Shown here: in pieces, positions 35,428-43,989 of the stretch
Position numbering within the stretch: position 1 is the stretch's first letter
How the letters are laid out: the number at the start of each line of letters is the position of its first letter
From: Micromonospora gifhornensis
Lineage (GTDB): Bacteria; Actinomycetota; Actinomycetes; Mycobacteriales; Micromonosporaceae
Assembly: GCF_016863515.1 (NCBI RefSeq)
Contig: NZ_BOPA01000026.1
Location: forward strand, 1-64,000
Reading direction: 5' to 3'
DNA length: 64,000 bases
Position numbers and translations under genes: made by a program
The notes under the pieces: model-generated
Told to the model about the DNA's origin: nothing
Databases searched by the model: none
The model's input: only the letters and a program-made list of their open reading frames with translations

Positions 35428-35613
35428 GTGCGGCGCGTCTCGTACGACGAGTATCTCTCCGCTACCGCGTTGACGTTCGCGCGGCGGCATCGGCCGGTGT
35501 GGTGTTGGCAGCGCTGGCGGCGTGTCTGCCGATGCGGTGCCGACCTGCCCTGTCGTGCCCGGCATCGGATCCCGATCAACCGTGGCCACTGGCCGCAGGA
35601 GAGTGAGCAGTGA
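35428..35613 (+). CDS. small basic protein, 61 aa
   Basis: Starts at GTG 35428 after GCGAGGGAGG. The product is rich in Arg, Trp and Cys (VRRVSYDEYLSATALTFARR, then CWQRWRRVCRCGADLPCRA). Three closely spaced cysteines (CRCGADLPC) could bind zinc. The type is common just downstream of XRE regulators in Micromonospora-like genomes, but no function is known. The next gene overlaps its stop codon (GTGA), so it is translated together with a second Cys/Trp-rich small protein. Confidence 0.6.
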   Translation: MRRVSYDEYLSATALTFARRHRPVWCWQRWRRVCRCGADLPCRARHRIPINRGHWPQESEQ

Positions 35614-35789
35614 CCGGCGGGCCGGAGCGCATGATTCTCGCCGTACACGTCCGAGGGCTCGACGGTATGTGTGCGGGTTGCCGGGTGTGGTGGGCGCGGC
35701 TGGTGCCGTACCCGTGCTGGCAGGTGGAATGGGCGACGAGCCGGCAGGCCCGCGCGAGCGTGGCCCGGTTCCTGGGGGGCGTGCGGTGA
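35610..35789 (+). CDS. small Cys/Trp protein, 59 aa
   Basis: Starts at GTG 35610 overlapping the previous stop (GTGA) and ends with TGA at 35787-35789. Translation gives VTGGPERMILAVHVRGLDGM, then CAGCRVWWARLVPYPCWQVE, then WATSRQARASVARFLGGVR. The CAGC pair and a third cysteine echo the neighbouring protein, so the two may form one metal-binding unit or be small accessory factors of the XRE regulator. Coupling and a well-formed C-terminus support a real gene; the function is unknown. Confidence 0.55.
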   Translation: MTGGPERMILAVHVRGLDGMCAGCRVWWARLVPYPCWQVEWATSRQARASVARFLGGVR

Positions 35790-35994
35790 GCACGCACGGT
35801 CCGGTGTTGCTGATCTGGAGCTGTGGTGGCTGCGACCTGCCTTGGCCGCCGGCTGGGGCGCTGCATCGACGCTTCATCGGCTGGGCCAGGCAACCATCAG
35901 AAGGACGGTAACCGGACCAGAACACATCGGGGCGAGACGAGCGCCGTCGACCACGGAACTTCGTAGGTGGCCGACTGTCGATACGCTGCTGGCC

Positions 35995-36105
35995 GTGGGA
36001 GCGATCAAGCCGTGGCAACTGTTCATTCTCAGCCTGTGCTGTCTGGTGCCGCTCGCCGCGGCGGCCGTCGCTGGCCTCTGGATGGCGCGACGGAACCGCA
36101 AGTAG
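35995..36105 (+). CDS. single-helix small membrane protein, 36 aa
   Basis: GTG 35995 opens VGAIKPWQLFILSLCCLVPL and continues through AAAAVAGLWMARRNRK to TAG at 36105: one transmembrane helix with a basic cytoplasmic end. TACGCT, about a dozen bases upstream of the GTG, could be a -10 of a leaderless transcript. A longer in-frame start is possible, but the upstream sequence looks non-coding. Small hydrophobic proteins of this type are widespread in actinobacteria without known role. Low certainty because of size. Confidence 0.4.
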   Translation: MGAIKPWQLFILSLCCLVPLAAAAVAGLWMARRNRK

Positions 36106-36169
36106 GGACCGAGGTCTCCGACGCGATGGTGCCGCGCCCGATGACCGGGATCGCCGTACCCTGGTGATC

Positions 36170-37048
36170 ATGCGGATTGGCATCGTGATTCTGCCCGACC
36201 AGCGCTGGTCGGTGGCCCGGCACCGCTGGCAGCAGGTCGACGAGTGGGGGTTCGACCACGCCTGGACGTACGACCACCTGGGCTGGCGGGATCTGGTGGA
36301 CGGGCCCTGGTTCGACTCGATGGCCACGCTGACCGCCGCCGCGACGGTGACCTCCCGGATCCGGCTCGGGACGCTTGTCGCCTCGCCCAACTTCCGGCAT
36401 CCGGCGGCGTTCGCCCGGCAGGTGACGGCGCTCGACGACGTCTCCGACGGTCGGGTGCTGCTCGGGCTCGGCGCGGGTGGCATCGGCTTCGACTCGGCGG
36501 TGCTCGGTGGCGAGACGCTGCCGCCGCGGCAGCGGGTGGACCGGTTCGCCGAGTTCACCGAGCTGCTCGACGCGATCCTGCGCGAGGACGGTACGACGTG
36601 GCGCGGCGACTGGTTCGCGGCTGTCGACGCGCGCAACAACCCCGGGTGTGTGCAGCAGCCACGGGTGCCGTTCGTGGTCGCTGCGAACGGGCCGCGTTCG
36701 ATGCGGCTCGCCGCCCGGTACGGCCAGGGCTGGGTGACCATCGGCGTCGGTGGCGACGACCTCGACACCTGGTGGGCGGGGGTGGCCGAGACGGTGGCCA
36801 GGTTCGACTCGGTGTTGGCGGCACAGGGACGTGACCCGGACGCGCTGGACCGCTATCTCTCGTTGGACGCGGCTCCGGTCTTCTCGTTGAGCAGTGCCCA
36901 GTTCTTCGCCGACCAGGTCGGGCGGGCGGCCGAGTTGGGCTTCACCGACGTGATCACGCACTGGCCCCGGGAGAGCAGCTGGTACGCCGGTGACGAGGCG
37001 GTCCTGGCCGACGTCGCCACCCGCCTCCTGCCGCAGCTGAGAGGCTGA
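36170..37048 (+). CDS. LLM-class flavin/F420-dependent oxidoreductase
   Basis: A 292-residue TIM-barrel protein from ATG 36170 (MRIGIVILPDQRW). Features include WGFDHAWTYDHLGWRDLVDG, MATLTAAATVTSRIRLGTLV, SPNFRHPAAFARQVTALDDV with GRVLLGLGAGG, and FVVAANGPRSMRLAARYGQG. These are the luciferase-like monooxygenase family blocks that bind F420 or FMN. The substrate is unknown; many actinobacterial members reduce or oxygenate small carbonyl compounds. The gene is alone and converges on the ASCH-domain gene, with 11 bp between. Confidence 0.88.
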   Translation: MRIGIVILPDQRWSVARHRWQQVDEWGFDHAWTYDHLGWRDLVDGPWFDSMATLTAAATVTSRIRLGTLVASPNFRHPAAFARQVTALDDVSDGRVLLGLGAGGIGFDSAVLGGETLPPRQRVDRFAEFTELLDAILREDGTTWRGDWFAAVDARNNPGCVQQPRVPFVVAANGPRSMRLAARYGQGWVTIGVGGDDLDTWWAGVAETVARFDSVLAAQGRDPDALDRYLSLDAAPVFSLSSAQFFADQVGRAAELGFTDVITHWPRESSWYAGDEAVLADVATRLLPQLRG

Positions 37049-37059
37049 GGACGCCGGGG

Positions 37060-37491
37060 TCAGGTGCTCAGGTCGCCGGTGGCGATGCCGCCTTCGCCGG
37101 CGCTGACCAGGCGGAAACGGAGGCAGACGATCTGGGTGTCGTCGGTGACCGGGGTGCCGATACGGGCCCAGTAGGCGGCGTGGCCGGCCCGCCACTCCTC
37201 GATCGAACGGTCGCCCTCACCCTCGGCGCGGGCGAAGTCCCACGGCACCTCGGCGAAGCGGTACATCTGCACATCGGTCACCTCGACGACGCCCACCAGC
37301 GCGTCGTGGTCGTCGACGAGGGCCAGCCGCTCACCTACGTGTTCCAGTTCCTCGCCGTCCTCGGCGTACTCGTCGAGCAGGCCGGCGGTTGCGGTCTTCA
37401 CCCCGTTGAGCACCAGCGTGTTGAGGTGGGTTCGCAGCTCGCCGGGGGTACCGAGAGCGAGGGCGCGCAGGTCGCCGATCCGTGGCCACAT
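37060..37491 (-). CDS. ASCH-domain protein
   Basis: A 143-residue protein from ATG 37491 (MWPRIGDLRALALGTPGELR). The core VLNGVKTATAGLLDEYAEDG, GERLALVDDHDALVGVVEVT and the later DFARAEGEGDRSIEEWRAGH fit ASCH-fold proteins related to the PUA domain. Some of these hydrolyse N4-acetylcytidine or bind RNA. The conserved K and DE positions of YqfB-like enzymes appear present (GVKTAT), so a nucleoside amidohydrolase is possible but not shown. A longer frame to 37626 is unlikely because of its Arg/Ala-rich start. Confidence 0.75.
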   Translation of the reverse strand: MWPRIGDLRALALGTPGELRTHLNTLVLNGVKTATAGLLDEYAEDGEELEHVGERLALVDDHDALVGVVEVTDVQMYRFAEVPWDFARAEGEGDRSIEEWRAGHAAYWARIGTPVTDDTQIVCLRFRLVSAGEGGIATGDLST

Positions 37492-37600
37492 CCTGCCGAG
37501 GGTACCGGCCGACCAGCCGGTGGGCGCCCGGTGACGCTTCGGCCATGCCGCTGCGGCTTTTCTGGCGGTACGGTCGATGCCCGACAAGAAGGAGATGTCC

Positions 37601-38122
37601 ATGGCGGACCGACGTGCGGTGCTCATTCCGGGGCGTGGCTACGACACCCGGTACCCACTGTTCCTCTATCTGGGTGAGGCGCTGCGGCGGGCCGGTTTCG
37701 GGCTGCACGGAATCTCCTGGCAGGTGCCGGAGGACTTCGACGTGGACACCATCGGCAGGTGGGTGTGCGACCAGGTCGCTCCGTCCCTGAATGAACGCAC
37801 GGACCTGCTGGTCGGCAAGTCGCTCGGCACGCTGGCCGCGCCGCTGGCCGCCGCGCGCGGGTTGCCCGCCGTCTGGCTCACCCCGCTGCTGCACCGGGCG
37901 GAGCTGGTCGACGCGCTGCGCCGGGCCACCGCCCCGTTCATCCTGGTCGGGGGTACGGCCGACTCGTCCTGGGACAGCGCGACCGCCCGGCGGCTGACCC
38001 CGCACGTGCTGGAGATCCCGGCCGCCGATCACGCGTTGATGGTGCCGGGGCCGCTGGCCCACTCGGCCGAGGCGCTCGGCCGGGTCTGCACCGTGGTCGA
38101 GGGCTTCGTCCGCGTCCGCTGA
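37601..38122 (+). CDS. small alpha/beta-hydrolase-like protein
   Basis: A 173-residue protein from ATG 37601, six bases after AAGGAG; an in-frame ATG at 37577 exists. The fold is suggested by RAVLIPGRGYDTRYPLFLYL, the nucleophile elbow LVGKSLGTLAA with serine, an acid in LVGGTADSSWD and a histidine in IPAADHALMVPG. It is about two-thirds of the usual size and lacks a lid, like RBBP9/YdeN-type hydrolases. Substrate unknown. It converges on the phosphoribosyltransferase gene with a repeat-rich spacer between them. Confidence 0.75.
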   Translation: MADRRAVLIPGRGYDTRYPLFLYLGEALRRAGFGLHGISWQVPEDFDVDTIGRWVCDQVAPSLNERTDLLVGKSLGTLAAPLAAARGLPAVWLTPLLHRAELVDALRRATAPFILVGGTADSSWDSATARRLTPHVLEIPAADHALMVPGPLAHSAEALGRVCTVVEGFVRVR

Positions 38123-38127
38123 GCTGA

Positions 38128-38213
38128 GCTGCGTGCGCGGCGCGGCTGCGTGCGCGGTGCGGGTGTGGGCGCGGTGCGGCTGCGTGCGCGGCGCTGGTGT
38201 GGGCGCGGTGCGG
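38128..38213. repeat. GC-rich tandem repeat, ~17-bp units
   Basis: About five imperfect units alternate between GCTGCGTGCGCGGYGCG and GGTGTGGGCGCGGTGCG, directly between the hydrolase stop codon and the dispersed repeat. Alternating purine-pyrimidine GCGTGCGC tracts could adopt Z-DNA. The array looks prone to slippage. Confidence 0.65.
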
Positions 38214-38271
38214 GTGTTAACAAGGGGCCCTTGCTCTACCTGAGGCGTTAATAAGGTGCCCTTCCTTTCAC
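38214..38271. repeat. dispersed 57-58 bp repeat, copy A
   Basis: Begins GTGTTAACAAGGGGCCC and ends AGGTGCCCTTCCTTTCAC. Internally it holds two related halves, GTTAACAAGGGGCCCTT and GTTAATAAGGTGCCCTT. The reverse complement of 47370-47426 matches it closely. The right end enters the stop codon (TGA, read on the minus strand) of the facing phosphoribosyltransferase gene. Confidence 0.8.
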
Positions 38272-38810
38272 GTGGGCAGGGTGGTGAGGGCGTGGATGCG
38301 GAGGGTGGTCGCTACGGACGGGGGGCAGTCGACGACCACGGCGGAGGTGCCCACCGGTTCCGCGCCGAGGCTGGCGCAGATGTCGTAGAGGGCCTGGACC
38401 TGGGCGGCGGTGGCGACCCAGTCGTCCACCACCAGCACCCGGTCGCCGGCGTTCAGGTGTCGGCTCTGCACCGCCAGGTCGACGCGCCGACCACGGAAGT
38501 CGGACGGGCTCTGCGCCCAGGTCAGTGGCCCGGCGGGCAGCCGTCCGTCGCCCGGCTTGTGGGCCGGCACGAAGCCGACGCCGAGCGCGGTGGCGGCCAG
38601 CGGGCCGAGTAGGAACCCGGTGACCGCCGGTGCCACGACCACTGTGGGTCGGGCCGCCCGGAACGGTGCGACAAGTGCCGGGCCCAACTCGGCGAGGACG
38701 GTCGGGTCCCGCCACCAGCCGGAGATGTCGCTGACCAGGTGGCTCGCGTCCGGGCCCGGGTCGACCCAACGGAACAACTCGACGAGACGCTTGCTGAGCT
38801 CGGCGGACAT
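38268..38810 (-). CDS. phosphoribosyltransferase-family protein
   Basis: A 180-residue protein from ATG 38810 (MSAELSKRLVELFRWVDPGP), preceded by AGGAAG. The family core is PTVVVAPAVTGFLLGPLAAT and the PRPP-binding loop RVLVVDDWVATAAQVQALYD, in which the two acidic residues and the T-A follow the usual VDD-x-xxTGxT pattern, with changes. It resembles adenine phosphoribosyltransferase-like proteins of actinobacteria. It may salvage a purine base or act as a PRPP-sensing protein; the weak loop makes the substrate uncertain. Confidence 0.75.
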   Translation of the reverse strand: MSAELSKRLVELFRWVDPGPDASHLVSDISGWWRDPTVLAELGPALVAPFRAARPTVVVAPAVTGFLLGPLAATALGVGFVPAHKPGDGRLPAGPLTWAQSPSDFRGRRVDLAVQSRHLNAGDRVLVVDDWVATAAQVQALYDICASLGAEPVGTSAVVVDCPPSVATTLRIHALTTLPT

Positions 38811-38990
38811 CTTCCTATGGTGCGCCGGGACGTCGGCGGGCAGCGGGCCGCCCGGCCGATCGCAGGTCGGATGATCGGCTTCAGGTATCGCCGCAATTCC
38901 GGCCATACCACCATGATCACGTTGACTTCGGAAGTGCTTCTCTCGCTATGGTCCGACCCGATTTGATCTGTTGAGGAAAGGACCGGGCCG

Positions 38991-39626
38991 GTGACTGGTA
39001 GGCACACCCGTACCCGCAGGATCAGTTCGCCGGCCGGTATCGCGGCCAGCGCGGTGGTGGCCGTCGCGCTCGCCGTCGGTGGCACCGTCGGCGCCGTACA
39101 GTTGACCGCCGGGTTGGAGCCGGTCCGGCCGGCGGCGATCGACTTCTCGCCCAGCTCCGCCACGCCTGAGCTGGCCAGCGGCTCGCCGAGCGCCAGCGGC
39201 TCGCCGAGCGCTACCGCGAGCCCGACGCCGACCCGTACCGCGCAGGCGCCGTCGCGCAGCAAGCCGCGTACGCCCAGCGCCAAGCCGACGCCGAGCACGA
39301 AGCCGACGCCCACCGCGAAGAAGACGACGGCGCGACCGGTGGTGGAGACCGGCTCCTGCGGCGCGTCGTTCTACTGGCAGGGTCAGATGACCGCCAACGG
39401 CGAGACGTTCAACCCGGAGGACATGACGGCCGCGCACAAGACGCTGCCGTTCAACTCCAAGGTCCGGGTGACCAATCCGGCCAACGGCAAGTCGATCACC
39501 GTCCGGATCAACGACCGGGGGCCGTTCATCGACGGCCGTTGCCTGGACCTGTCCCGGGCCGCGTTCGCCGAGATCGCCTCGCTCGACCTGGGCCACATCG
39601 AGGTCCGGTACGAGGTGCTCGGCTGA
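38991..39626 (+). CDS. secreted RlpA-like double-psi beta-barrel protein
   Basis: A 211-residue protein from GTG 38991, with GAAAGGA upstream. A signal/anchor segment (about 12-38, SPAGIAASAVVAVALAVGGT) and a Ser/Pro/Lys-rich linker with KPTPSTKPTPTAKK repeats precede a C-terminal DPBB domain (about 118-211). That domain shows SCGASFYWQGQMTANGETFN, MTAAHKTLPFNSKVRVTN and RINDRGPFIDGRCLDLSRAA. RlpA-type domains cleave or bind denuded glycan strands. The catalytic Asp of RlpA (NDRGPF) is kept. Likely a secreted wall-remodelling protein, divergent from the phosphoribosyltransferase gene. Confidence 0.88.
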   Translation: MTGRHTRTRRISSPAGIAASAVVAVALAVGGTVGAVQLTAGLEPVRPAAIDFSPSSATPELASGSPSASGSPSATASPTPTRTAQAPSRSKPRTPSAKPTPSTKPTPTAKKTTARPVVETGSCGASFYWQGQMTANGETFNPEDMTAAHKTLPFNSKVRVTNPANGKSITVRINDRGPFIDGRCLDLSRAAFAEIASLDLGHIEVRYEVLG

Positions 39627-39726
39627 GCCGGTGCCGGCCGGCGATCGGCTCTGGCCCACGATCCTGGTGGTCAGAGTCCGCTCGTACGACGGGTCAGGTT
39701 CGTGCTTTCGTTCACATCCATCAGGC

Positions 39727-40854
39727 ATGCTGTCGGACGTACGCACGCGACTCCTCCAGCCGGGCCGTAGCCCGCTGAGCCCCGGATCCCGCGCCGGCCT
39801 CGGCGCGGCCCTCGTTCTGCTCGCAACCGTCTCGGCGGTGGAGCTGGCCGACGGTCCCGCCGCGAACTACATCGCGTTGATGGTGGCCGCCCCCTTCCTG
39901 GCCGCCGCGTTGGCGTCCTGGCGGGTGGTGCTCGGTGTGGGGGCGGCGGCCTCCCTGCTCGGGGCCGGCTTCGCGCTGGCCGAGCGGATGCTGTCGTTGT
40001 CCACCGCGGTCGCCGTGGCGGGCATCGTGCTGGGCGCCGGCATCGCTGCGGCGGTGGCGTCGGTACGGGAGCGGCAGGCCAAGCAGATCGCCGAGTTGTC
40101 CAAGCTGGCGGCGGTCGCCCAGCAGGCGGTGCTGCGCCCGCTCGGCCCTCGGGTGGGCGCCCTGTCGGTGGCCGGGCGGTACATCTCCTCCACCGCGCGG
40201 GCGGAGATCGGTGGCGACCTGTACGAGGCGATCGAGACTCCGTACGGCGTACGCATGATCATCGGAGACGTACGCGGCAAGGGGCTGGAGGCGGTCCGGC
40301 TGGCCAGCATCGTGCTCGGCTCGTACCGGCACGTGGCCTACGAGCGGGCCGACCTGCGGGCCGTGGTGGCGGACCTGGACCGCGCGGTGGCCCGCAACGT
40401 CGGCGACGAGGACTTCGTCACCGCGGCGCTTGTCGAGGAGCGTGGCGGCACGCTGACCATCGTGAACTGCGGGCATCCGGCTCCGTTGCTGCTGCGCGGT
40501 GGTGCGGTGATCCCGCTGGAGCCGCCCGCTCCCGCGCCGCCGCTGGGTTTCATGCCGGTGGTCCGTCCCCGGGTGGAGCGGTTGGAGCCGGGCGATCGCC
40601 TGCTGCTGTTCACCGACGGTCTCGGCGAGGCACGTCGGGACGGCGAGTTCTTCCCGACTGCGGACCGGGCCTGGCGGTTGCTCGGGCACGGCACGGTCGC
40701 CGACGGCCTGGCGTCGCTGGAGACCGCGCTGAAGGAGTGGGTGCACGGGCGGCTCGACGACGACATCGCCCTGGTGTTGATGGAGTACACGGGCACCGCG
40801 AGCGGTGTGACAGCGGTGGTGCCGAGCTGGGAGGTCGGCGCGACCGAGGGCTGA
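39727..40854 (+). CDS. membrane PP2C/SpoIIE-type phosphatase
   Basis: A 375-residue protein from ATG 39727. Four N-terminal transmembrane helices (about 20-40, 44-62, 64-82, 90-112) end in a short coiled coil (VRERQAKQIAELSKLAAVAQ). The SpoIIE/RsbU-type PP2C domain follows, with GRYISSTARAEIGGDLYEAI, VRMIIGDVRGKGLEAVRLAS, VNCGHPAPLLL and LLFTDGLGEARRDG, the metal-binding aspartates. Such enzymes dephosphorylate anti-anti-sigma factors and so release sigma factors. The input signal would come through the membrane part. No sigma or anti-sigma gene is next to it. Confidence 0.88.
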   Translation: MLSDVRTRLLQPGRSPLSPGSRAGLGAALVLLATVSAVELADGPAANYIALMVAAPFLAAALASWRVVLGVGAAASLLGAGFALAERMLSLSTAVAVAGIVLGAGIAAAVASVRERQAKQIAELSKLAAVAQQAVLRPLGPRVGALSVAGRYISSTARAEIGGDLYEAIETPYGVRMIIGDVRGKGLEAVRLASIVLGSYRHVAYERADLRAVVADLDRAVARNVGDEDFVTAALVEERGGTLTIVNCGHPAPLLLRGGAVIPLEPPAPAPPLGFMPVVRPRVERLEPGDRLLLFTDGLGEARRDGEFFPTADRAWRLLGHGTVADGLASLETALKEWVHGRLDDDIALVLMEYTGTASGVTAVVPSWEVGATEG

Positions 40855-40939
40855 GGCGCCGGCCATGTTCGATCGTGTGTAATTGCCGTCACTTCGGCGA
40901 GCGACTTGTCGCTGTCTACCCGTGAGTAATACAGTCGGG

Positions 40940-40955
40940 GTTACTGATCGGTAAC
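40940..40955. promoter_or_regulatory. GTTACTG-ATC-GGTAAC palindrome, operator candidate
   Basis: A 16-bp inverted repeat 27 bp upstream of the FadE5-like start codon, where a repressor would block the promoter. It is nearly identical to 23693-23708 upstream of the EtfD-like gene. Confidence 0.6.
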
Positions 40956-40981
40956 ACCTGTCCGGAAGCGGGGCCAGCGGC

Positions 40982-42838
40982 ATGACCCACTACAAGAGCA
41001 ACCTTCGGGACCTCGAGTTCAACCTGTTCGAGGTGTTCGGGGCGGACCGGGCGTTCGGCCAGGAGCCGTACACCGACCTCGACGTCGACACGGCGCGGAC
41101 CTTCCTCGCCGAGATGGACCGCCTGGCACGCGAGGACCTGGCCGCCAGCTACACCGACAGCGACCGCAACCCACCGGTCTTCGACCCGGCCACGCACACC
41201 GCGCCGCTGCCGGAGTCGTTCAAGAAGTCGTACCAGGCGTTCATGGACTCCGAGTTCTGGCGGCTGGACCTCCCCGCGGAGCTGGACGGCAGCAACGCAC
41301 CCCGGATGCTGTGGTGGGCCCTCGCCGAGCTGGTGCTCGGCTCGAACGCCCCGATCTGGATGTACGCCTCCGGCCCGTCCTTCGCGCACGTGCTGCGCGT
41401 CGAGGGCACCGAGCGGCAGAAGAAGTGGGCCAAGCTCTTCGTCGACAAGCAGTGGGGCTCGACGATGGTGCTCACCGAGCCGGACGCCGGCTCGGACGTG
41501 GGCGCCGGCCGGGCCCGCGCCATCCCGCAGCCGGACGGCTCGTGGCACATCGAGGGCGTGAAGCGCTTCATCACCTCCGGTGAGCACGACCTCAGCGACA
41601 ACATCGTCCACTACGTGCTGGCCCGCCCGGTCGGCGTGGAGGGCGTGGGCGGCCCGGGCACCAAGGGTCTGTCGCTGTTCGTCGTGCCGAAGTACCACTT
41701 CGATGAGGAGACCGGCGAGCTGGGCGAGCGCAACGGCGTCTACGCCACCAACGTCGAGCACAAGATGGGCCTGAAGGTCTCCAACACCTGCGAGCTGACC
41801 TTCGGCGAGCACGGCGTGCCCGCCAAGGGTTGGCTGATGGGCGACAAGCACGACGGCATCCGGCAGATGTTCATGATCATCGAGTACGCCCGGATGCTCG
41901 TCGGCACCAAGGCGATCGCCACCCTCTCCACCGGCTACCTGAACGCCCTGGAGTACGCCAAGAACCGGGTGCAGGGCGCCGACCTGCTCCAGTCGACCGA
42001 CAAGACCGCCCCCCGGGTGACCATCACCCACCACCCCGACGTACGGCGCTCGCTGCTGCTGCAGAAGTCGTACGCCGAGGGGCTGCGGGCCCTGGTCTGC
42101 TACACCGCCTCCTGGCAGGACAAGGTCGCCATCGCCGAGGCGGCCGGTGACGAGAAGGCCACCAAGCTGGCCAAGCGGGTCAACGACCTGCTGCTGCCGC
42201 TGGTCAAGGGCGTCGGCTCGGAGCGGGCGTACGAGCTGCTCGGGCACGAGTCCCTGCAGACCTTCGGTGGCTCCGGCTTCCTCCAGGACTACCCCCTGGA
42301 GCAGTACGTCCGGGACGCCAAGATCGACACCCTGTACGAGGGCACCACGGCGATCCAGAGCCTCGACCTGATCTTCCGGAAGATCGTCCGGGACAACGGC
42401 AAGGCCCTGATGGCGGTGGCCGCCGAGATCCAGGAGTTCATCACCAGCGAGGGCGGCAACGGCCAGCTCAAGCAGGAGCGCCAGGCGCTCGGCAAGGCGC
42501 TGGCCGAGATCCAGACCATCCTCGGCGTGCTGACCGGCTGGCTGGGCGAGGCACAGGGCGGCGACACCCGCGCGCTCTACAAGGTCGGGCTCGCCAGCCG
42601 GCGGTTCCTGCTGGCGATCGGTGACCTGGTGGTCGGCTGGCTGCTGCAGAAGCAGGCGGACGTGGCGCTGAAGGCGCTGGCCGGTGAGGTCTCGGCGGCG
42701 GACAAGGCGTTCTACACCGGCAAGGTGGCTGCTGCCCGGTTCTTCTCCCGCGAGGTGCTGCCGCGCATCGGCGCCGACCGGCGCATCATCGAGGGCACCG
42801 ACCTGGAGATCATGGACCTCCCGGAGGAGATCTTCTGA
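40982..42838 (+). CDS. acyl-CoA dehydrogenase, FadE5-like
   Basis: A 618-residue protein. The start [20 protein letters not shown], then [20 protein letters not shown], is characteristic of mycobacterial FadE5 (Rv0244c type). The FAD-binding and substrate blocks are [54 protein letters not shown] and the late [15 protein letters not shown], which carries the catalytic glutamate. A C-terminal helical extension distinguishes it from short ACADs. It catalyses alpha,beta-dehydrogenation of broad-chain acyl-CoA, passing electrons to ETF. A palindromic operator precedes it; the ETF-reoxidising partner is the gene at 23852. Confidence 0.93.
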   Translation: MTHYKSNLRDLEFNLFEVFGADRAFGQEPYTDLDVDTARTFLAEMDRLAREDLAASYTDSDRNPPVFDPATHTAPLPESFKKSYQAFMDSEFWRLDLPAELDGSNAPRMLWWALAELVLGSNAPIWMYASGPSFAHVLRVEGTERQKKWAKLFVDKQWGSTMVLTEPDAGSDVGAGRARAIPQPDGSWHIEGVKRFITSGEHDLSDNIVHYVLARPVGVEGVGGPGTKGLSLFVVPKYHFDEETGELGERNGVYATNVEHKMGLKVSNTCELTFGEHGVPAKGWLMGDKHDGIRQMFMIIEYARMLVGTKAIATLSTGYLNALEYAKNRVQGADLLQSTDKTAPRVTITHHPDVRRSLLLQKSYAEGLRALVCYTASWQDKVAIAEAAGDEKATKLAKRVNDLLLPLVKGVGSERAYELLGHESLQTFGGSGFLQDYPLEQYVRDAKIDTLYEGTTAIQSLDLIFRKIVRDNGKALMAVAAEIQEFITSEGGNGQLKQERQALGKALAEIQTILGVLTGWLGEAQGGDTRALYKVGLASRRFLLAIGDLVVGWLLQKQADVALKALAGEVSAADKAFYTGKVAAARFFSREVLPRIGADRRIIEGTDLEIMDLPEEIF

Positions 42839-42996
42839 TTTGCCGATAGCGGCTCCGGACGGCCGGTGGGCGTACTGCCCGCCGGCCGTCGGCGTGTTCG
42901 CCCAGCGCGGCGCGGGTAACCCCGGCTCGGACGGGTAACCGTCGCGGGCCAGTCAACGTACGCCCAGAAGCAACCGCACGGGGGAGTGCCGCGCAC

Positions 42997-43266
42997 ATGG
43001 GCATTGGTAGTGGGATCTTCCTGATCGCCATCGGTGCGATCCTGACCTTCGCCATCCGGGCAAACGTCTGGTGGGTCGACCTACGCGCGGTCGGTTGGGT
43101 TTTCATCCTGGCCGGCCTGGGCGTCCTGCTCACCACGCTCTGGTTCTGGCAGGATCGCCGAAAGCGGGCGAGGACGCTGATCGTGGAGGAGAACCGGCTG
43201 TCTCATCCGACCGCGATGATGCCGCCACCTCCCGATCCGCCGCCGCCCACCGCACCACCGAGCTGA
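42997..43266 (+). CDS. DUF6458-type small membrane protein
   Basis: An 89-residue protein. Two helices (about 2-20, GIGSGIFLIAIGAILTFAI, and 31-52, VGWVFILAGLGVLLTTLWFW) flank a WWVDLRA loop. A basic QDRRKRARTL segment and a Pro-rich tail follow. It is clearly paralogous to the gene at 43990. The DUF6458 family occurs widely in actinobacteria, often in pairs, with no known function. A terminator hairpin follows. Confidence 0.8.
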   Translation: MGIGSGIFLIAIGAILTFAIRANVWWVDLRAVGWVFILAGLGVLLTTLWFWQDRRKRARTLIVEENRLSHPTAMMPPPPDPPPPTAPPS

Positions 43267-43275
43267 GGCACCACA

Positions 43276-43317
43276 CGCGCTGAGTCAGCAGGGCCACCGG
43301 CCCGCTGGCTCGGCGCG
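43276..43317. terminator. terminator hairpin with T-run
   Basis: A long imperfect stem (CGCGCTGAGTCAGCAGGGCC / GGCCCGCTGGCTCGGCGCG) followed by TCCGTTTT, after the DUF6458 gene and facing the SixA-like gene. Confidence 0.75.
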
Positions 43318-43334
43318 TCCGTTTTCAGCCTCTT

Positions 43335-43874
43335 TCAGCCTCGGGCGGTGTGCCGGGCGCTGATCGCGGCCGTACCGCGAGCCAGGTCCGCCCACGGCAG
43401 CGTGCTCCGGTGCACCACCAGGTCGCTGGTGCGCAGCCCGTCCGGGTCGGCCCGCGGTGGGTCGAGGAACTCCGACAGCAGCGAGATGCCCGGGTTGTGG
43501 GCGATCAGCAGGACCGTGCCGACCGTCGGCTCGACCCGTCGTACCAGGGTCAGCAGATCGTCCGGATGTGCCTCGTACGCATCCGGCTCGTAACGGACTT
43601 CCGGCACCGGACCGGCCGGGCCACCCTCCGGGGGTGACCCGGTCATGCCCATCTCCACGCCGTGCCAGGTCTGTCGGGTCCGCAGCGCCGCCGAGCAGAG
43701 CACCACCTCGGGCAGCAGCCCGTACCGGGCCAGCCAGGCACCGGCTGCGGCGGCGTCGGCTCGCCCCCGCGCCGACAGCGGGCGCTCGACGTCGAGACCG
43801 TCCGCCGTGGGTGGTTCCGCCCTGGCATGCCGCAGCAGCACGAGCGTCCGTTCCTGCACCGCGCCGTCCCTCAT
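43335..43874 (-). CDS. SixA-like histidine phosphatase
   Basis: A 179-residue protein from ATG 43874 (MRDGAVQERTLVLLRHARAE). The RHA catalytic motif (RHG in most family members), the substrate-pocket RPLSARGRADAAAAGAWL, LCSAALRTRQTW and the second histidine in VLLIAHNPGISLLSE match the SixA branch of the histidine phosphatase superfamily. SixA removes phosphate from phosphohistidine of phosphotransfer proteins; in actinobacteria the target is not established. It sits between the two DUF6458 genes on the opposite strand. Confidence 0.85.
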   Translation of the reverse strand: MRDGAVQERTLVLLRHARAEPPTADGLDVERPLSARGRADAAAAGAWLARYGLLPEVVLCSAALRTRQTWHGVEMGMTGSPPEGGPAGPVPEVRYEPDAYEAHPDDLLTLVRRVEPTVGTVLLIAHNPGISLLSEFLDPPRADPDGLRTSDLVVHRSTLPWADLARGTAAISARHTARG

Positions 43875-43989
43875 GTCACCAGCTTGCCCGATTGGCGATC
43901 TCCGTGGCGGGGTAAGTCCAGGCATGCCGCAACCTCATCGATGGCCGCGGCGAAGTGGAATGCAGCTTCGATAGCCGAGGAGACGAGAG

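Noticed and set aside
31234-36105. A complete prophage or integrative conjugative element
   Set aside because: No integrase, replication, structural or transfer genes were found; only att-like repeats and small accessory genes remain.
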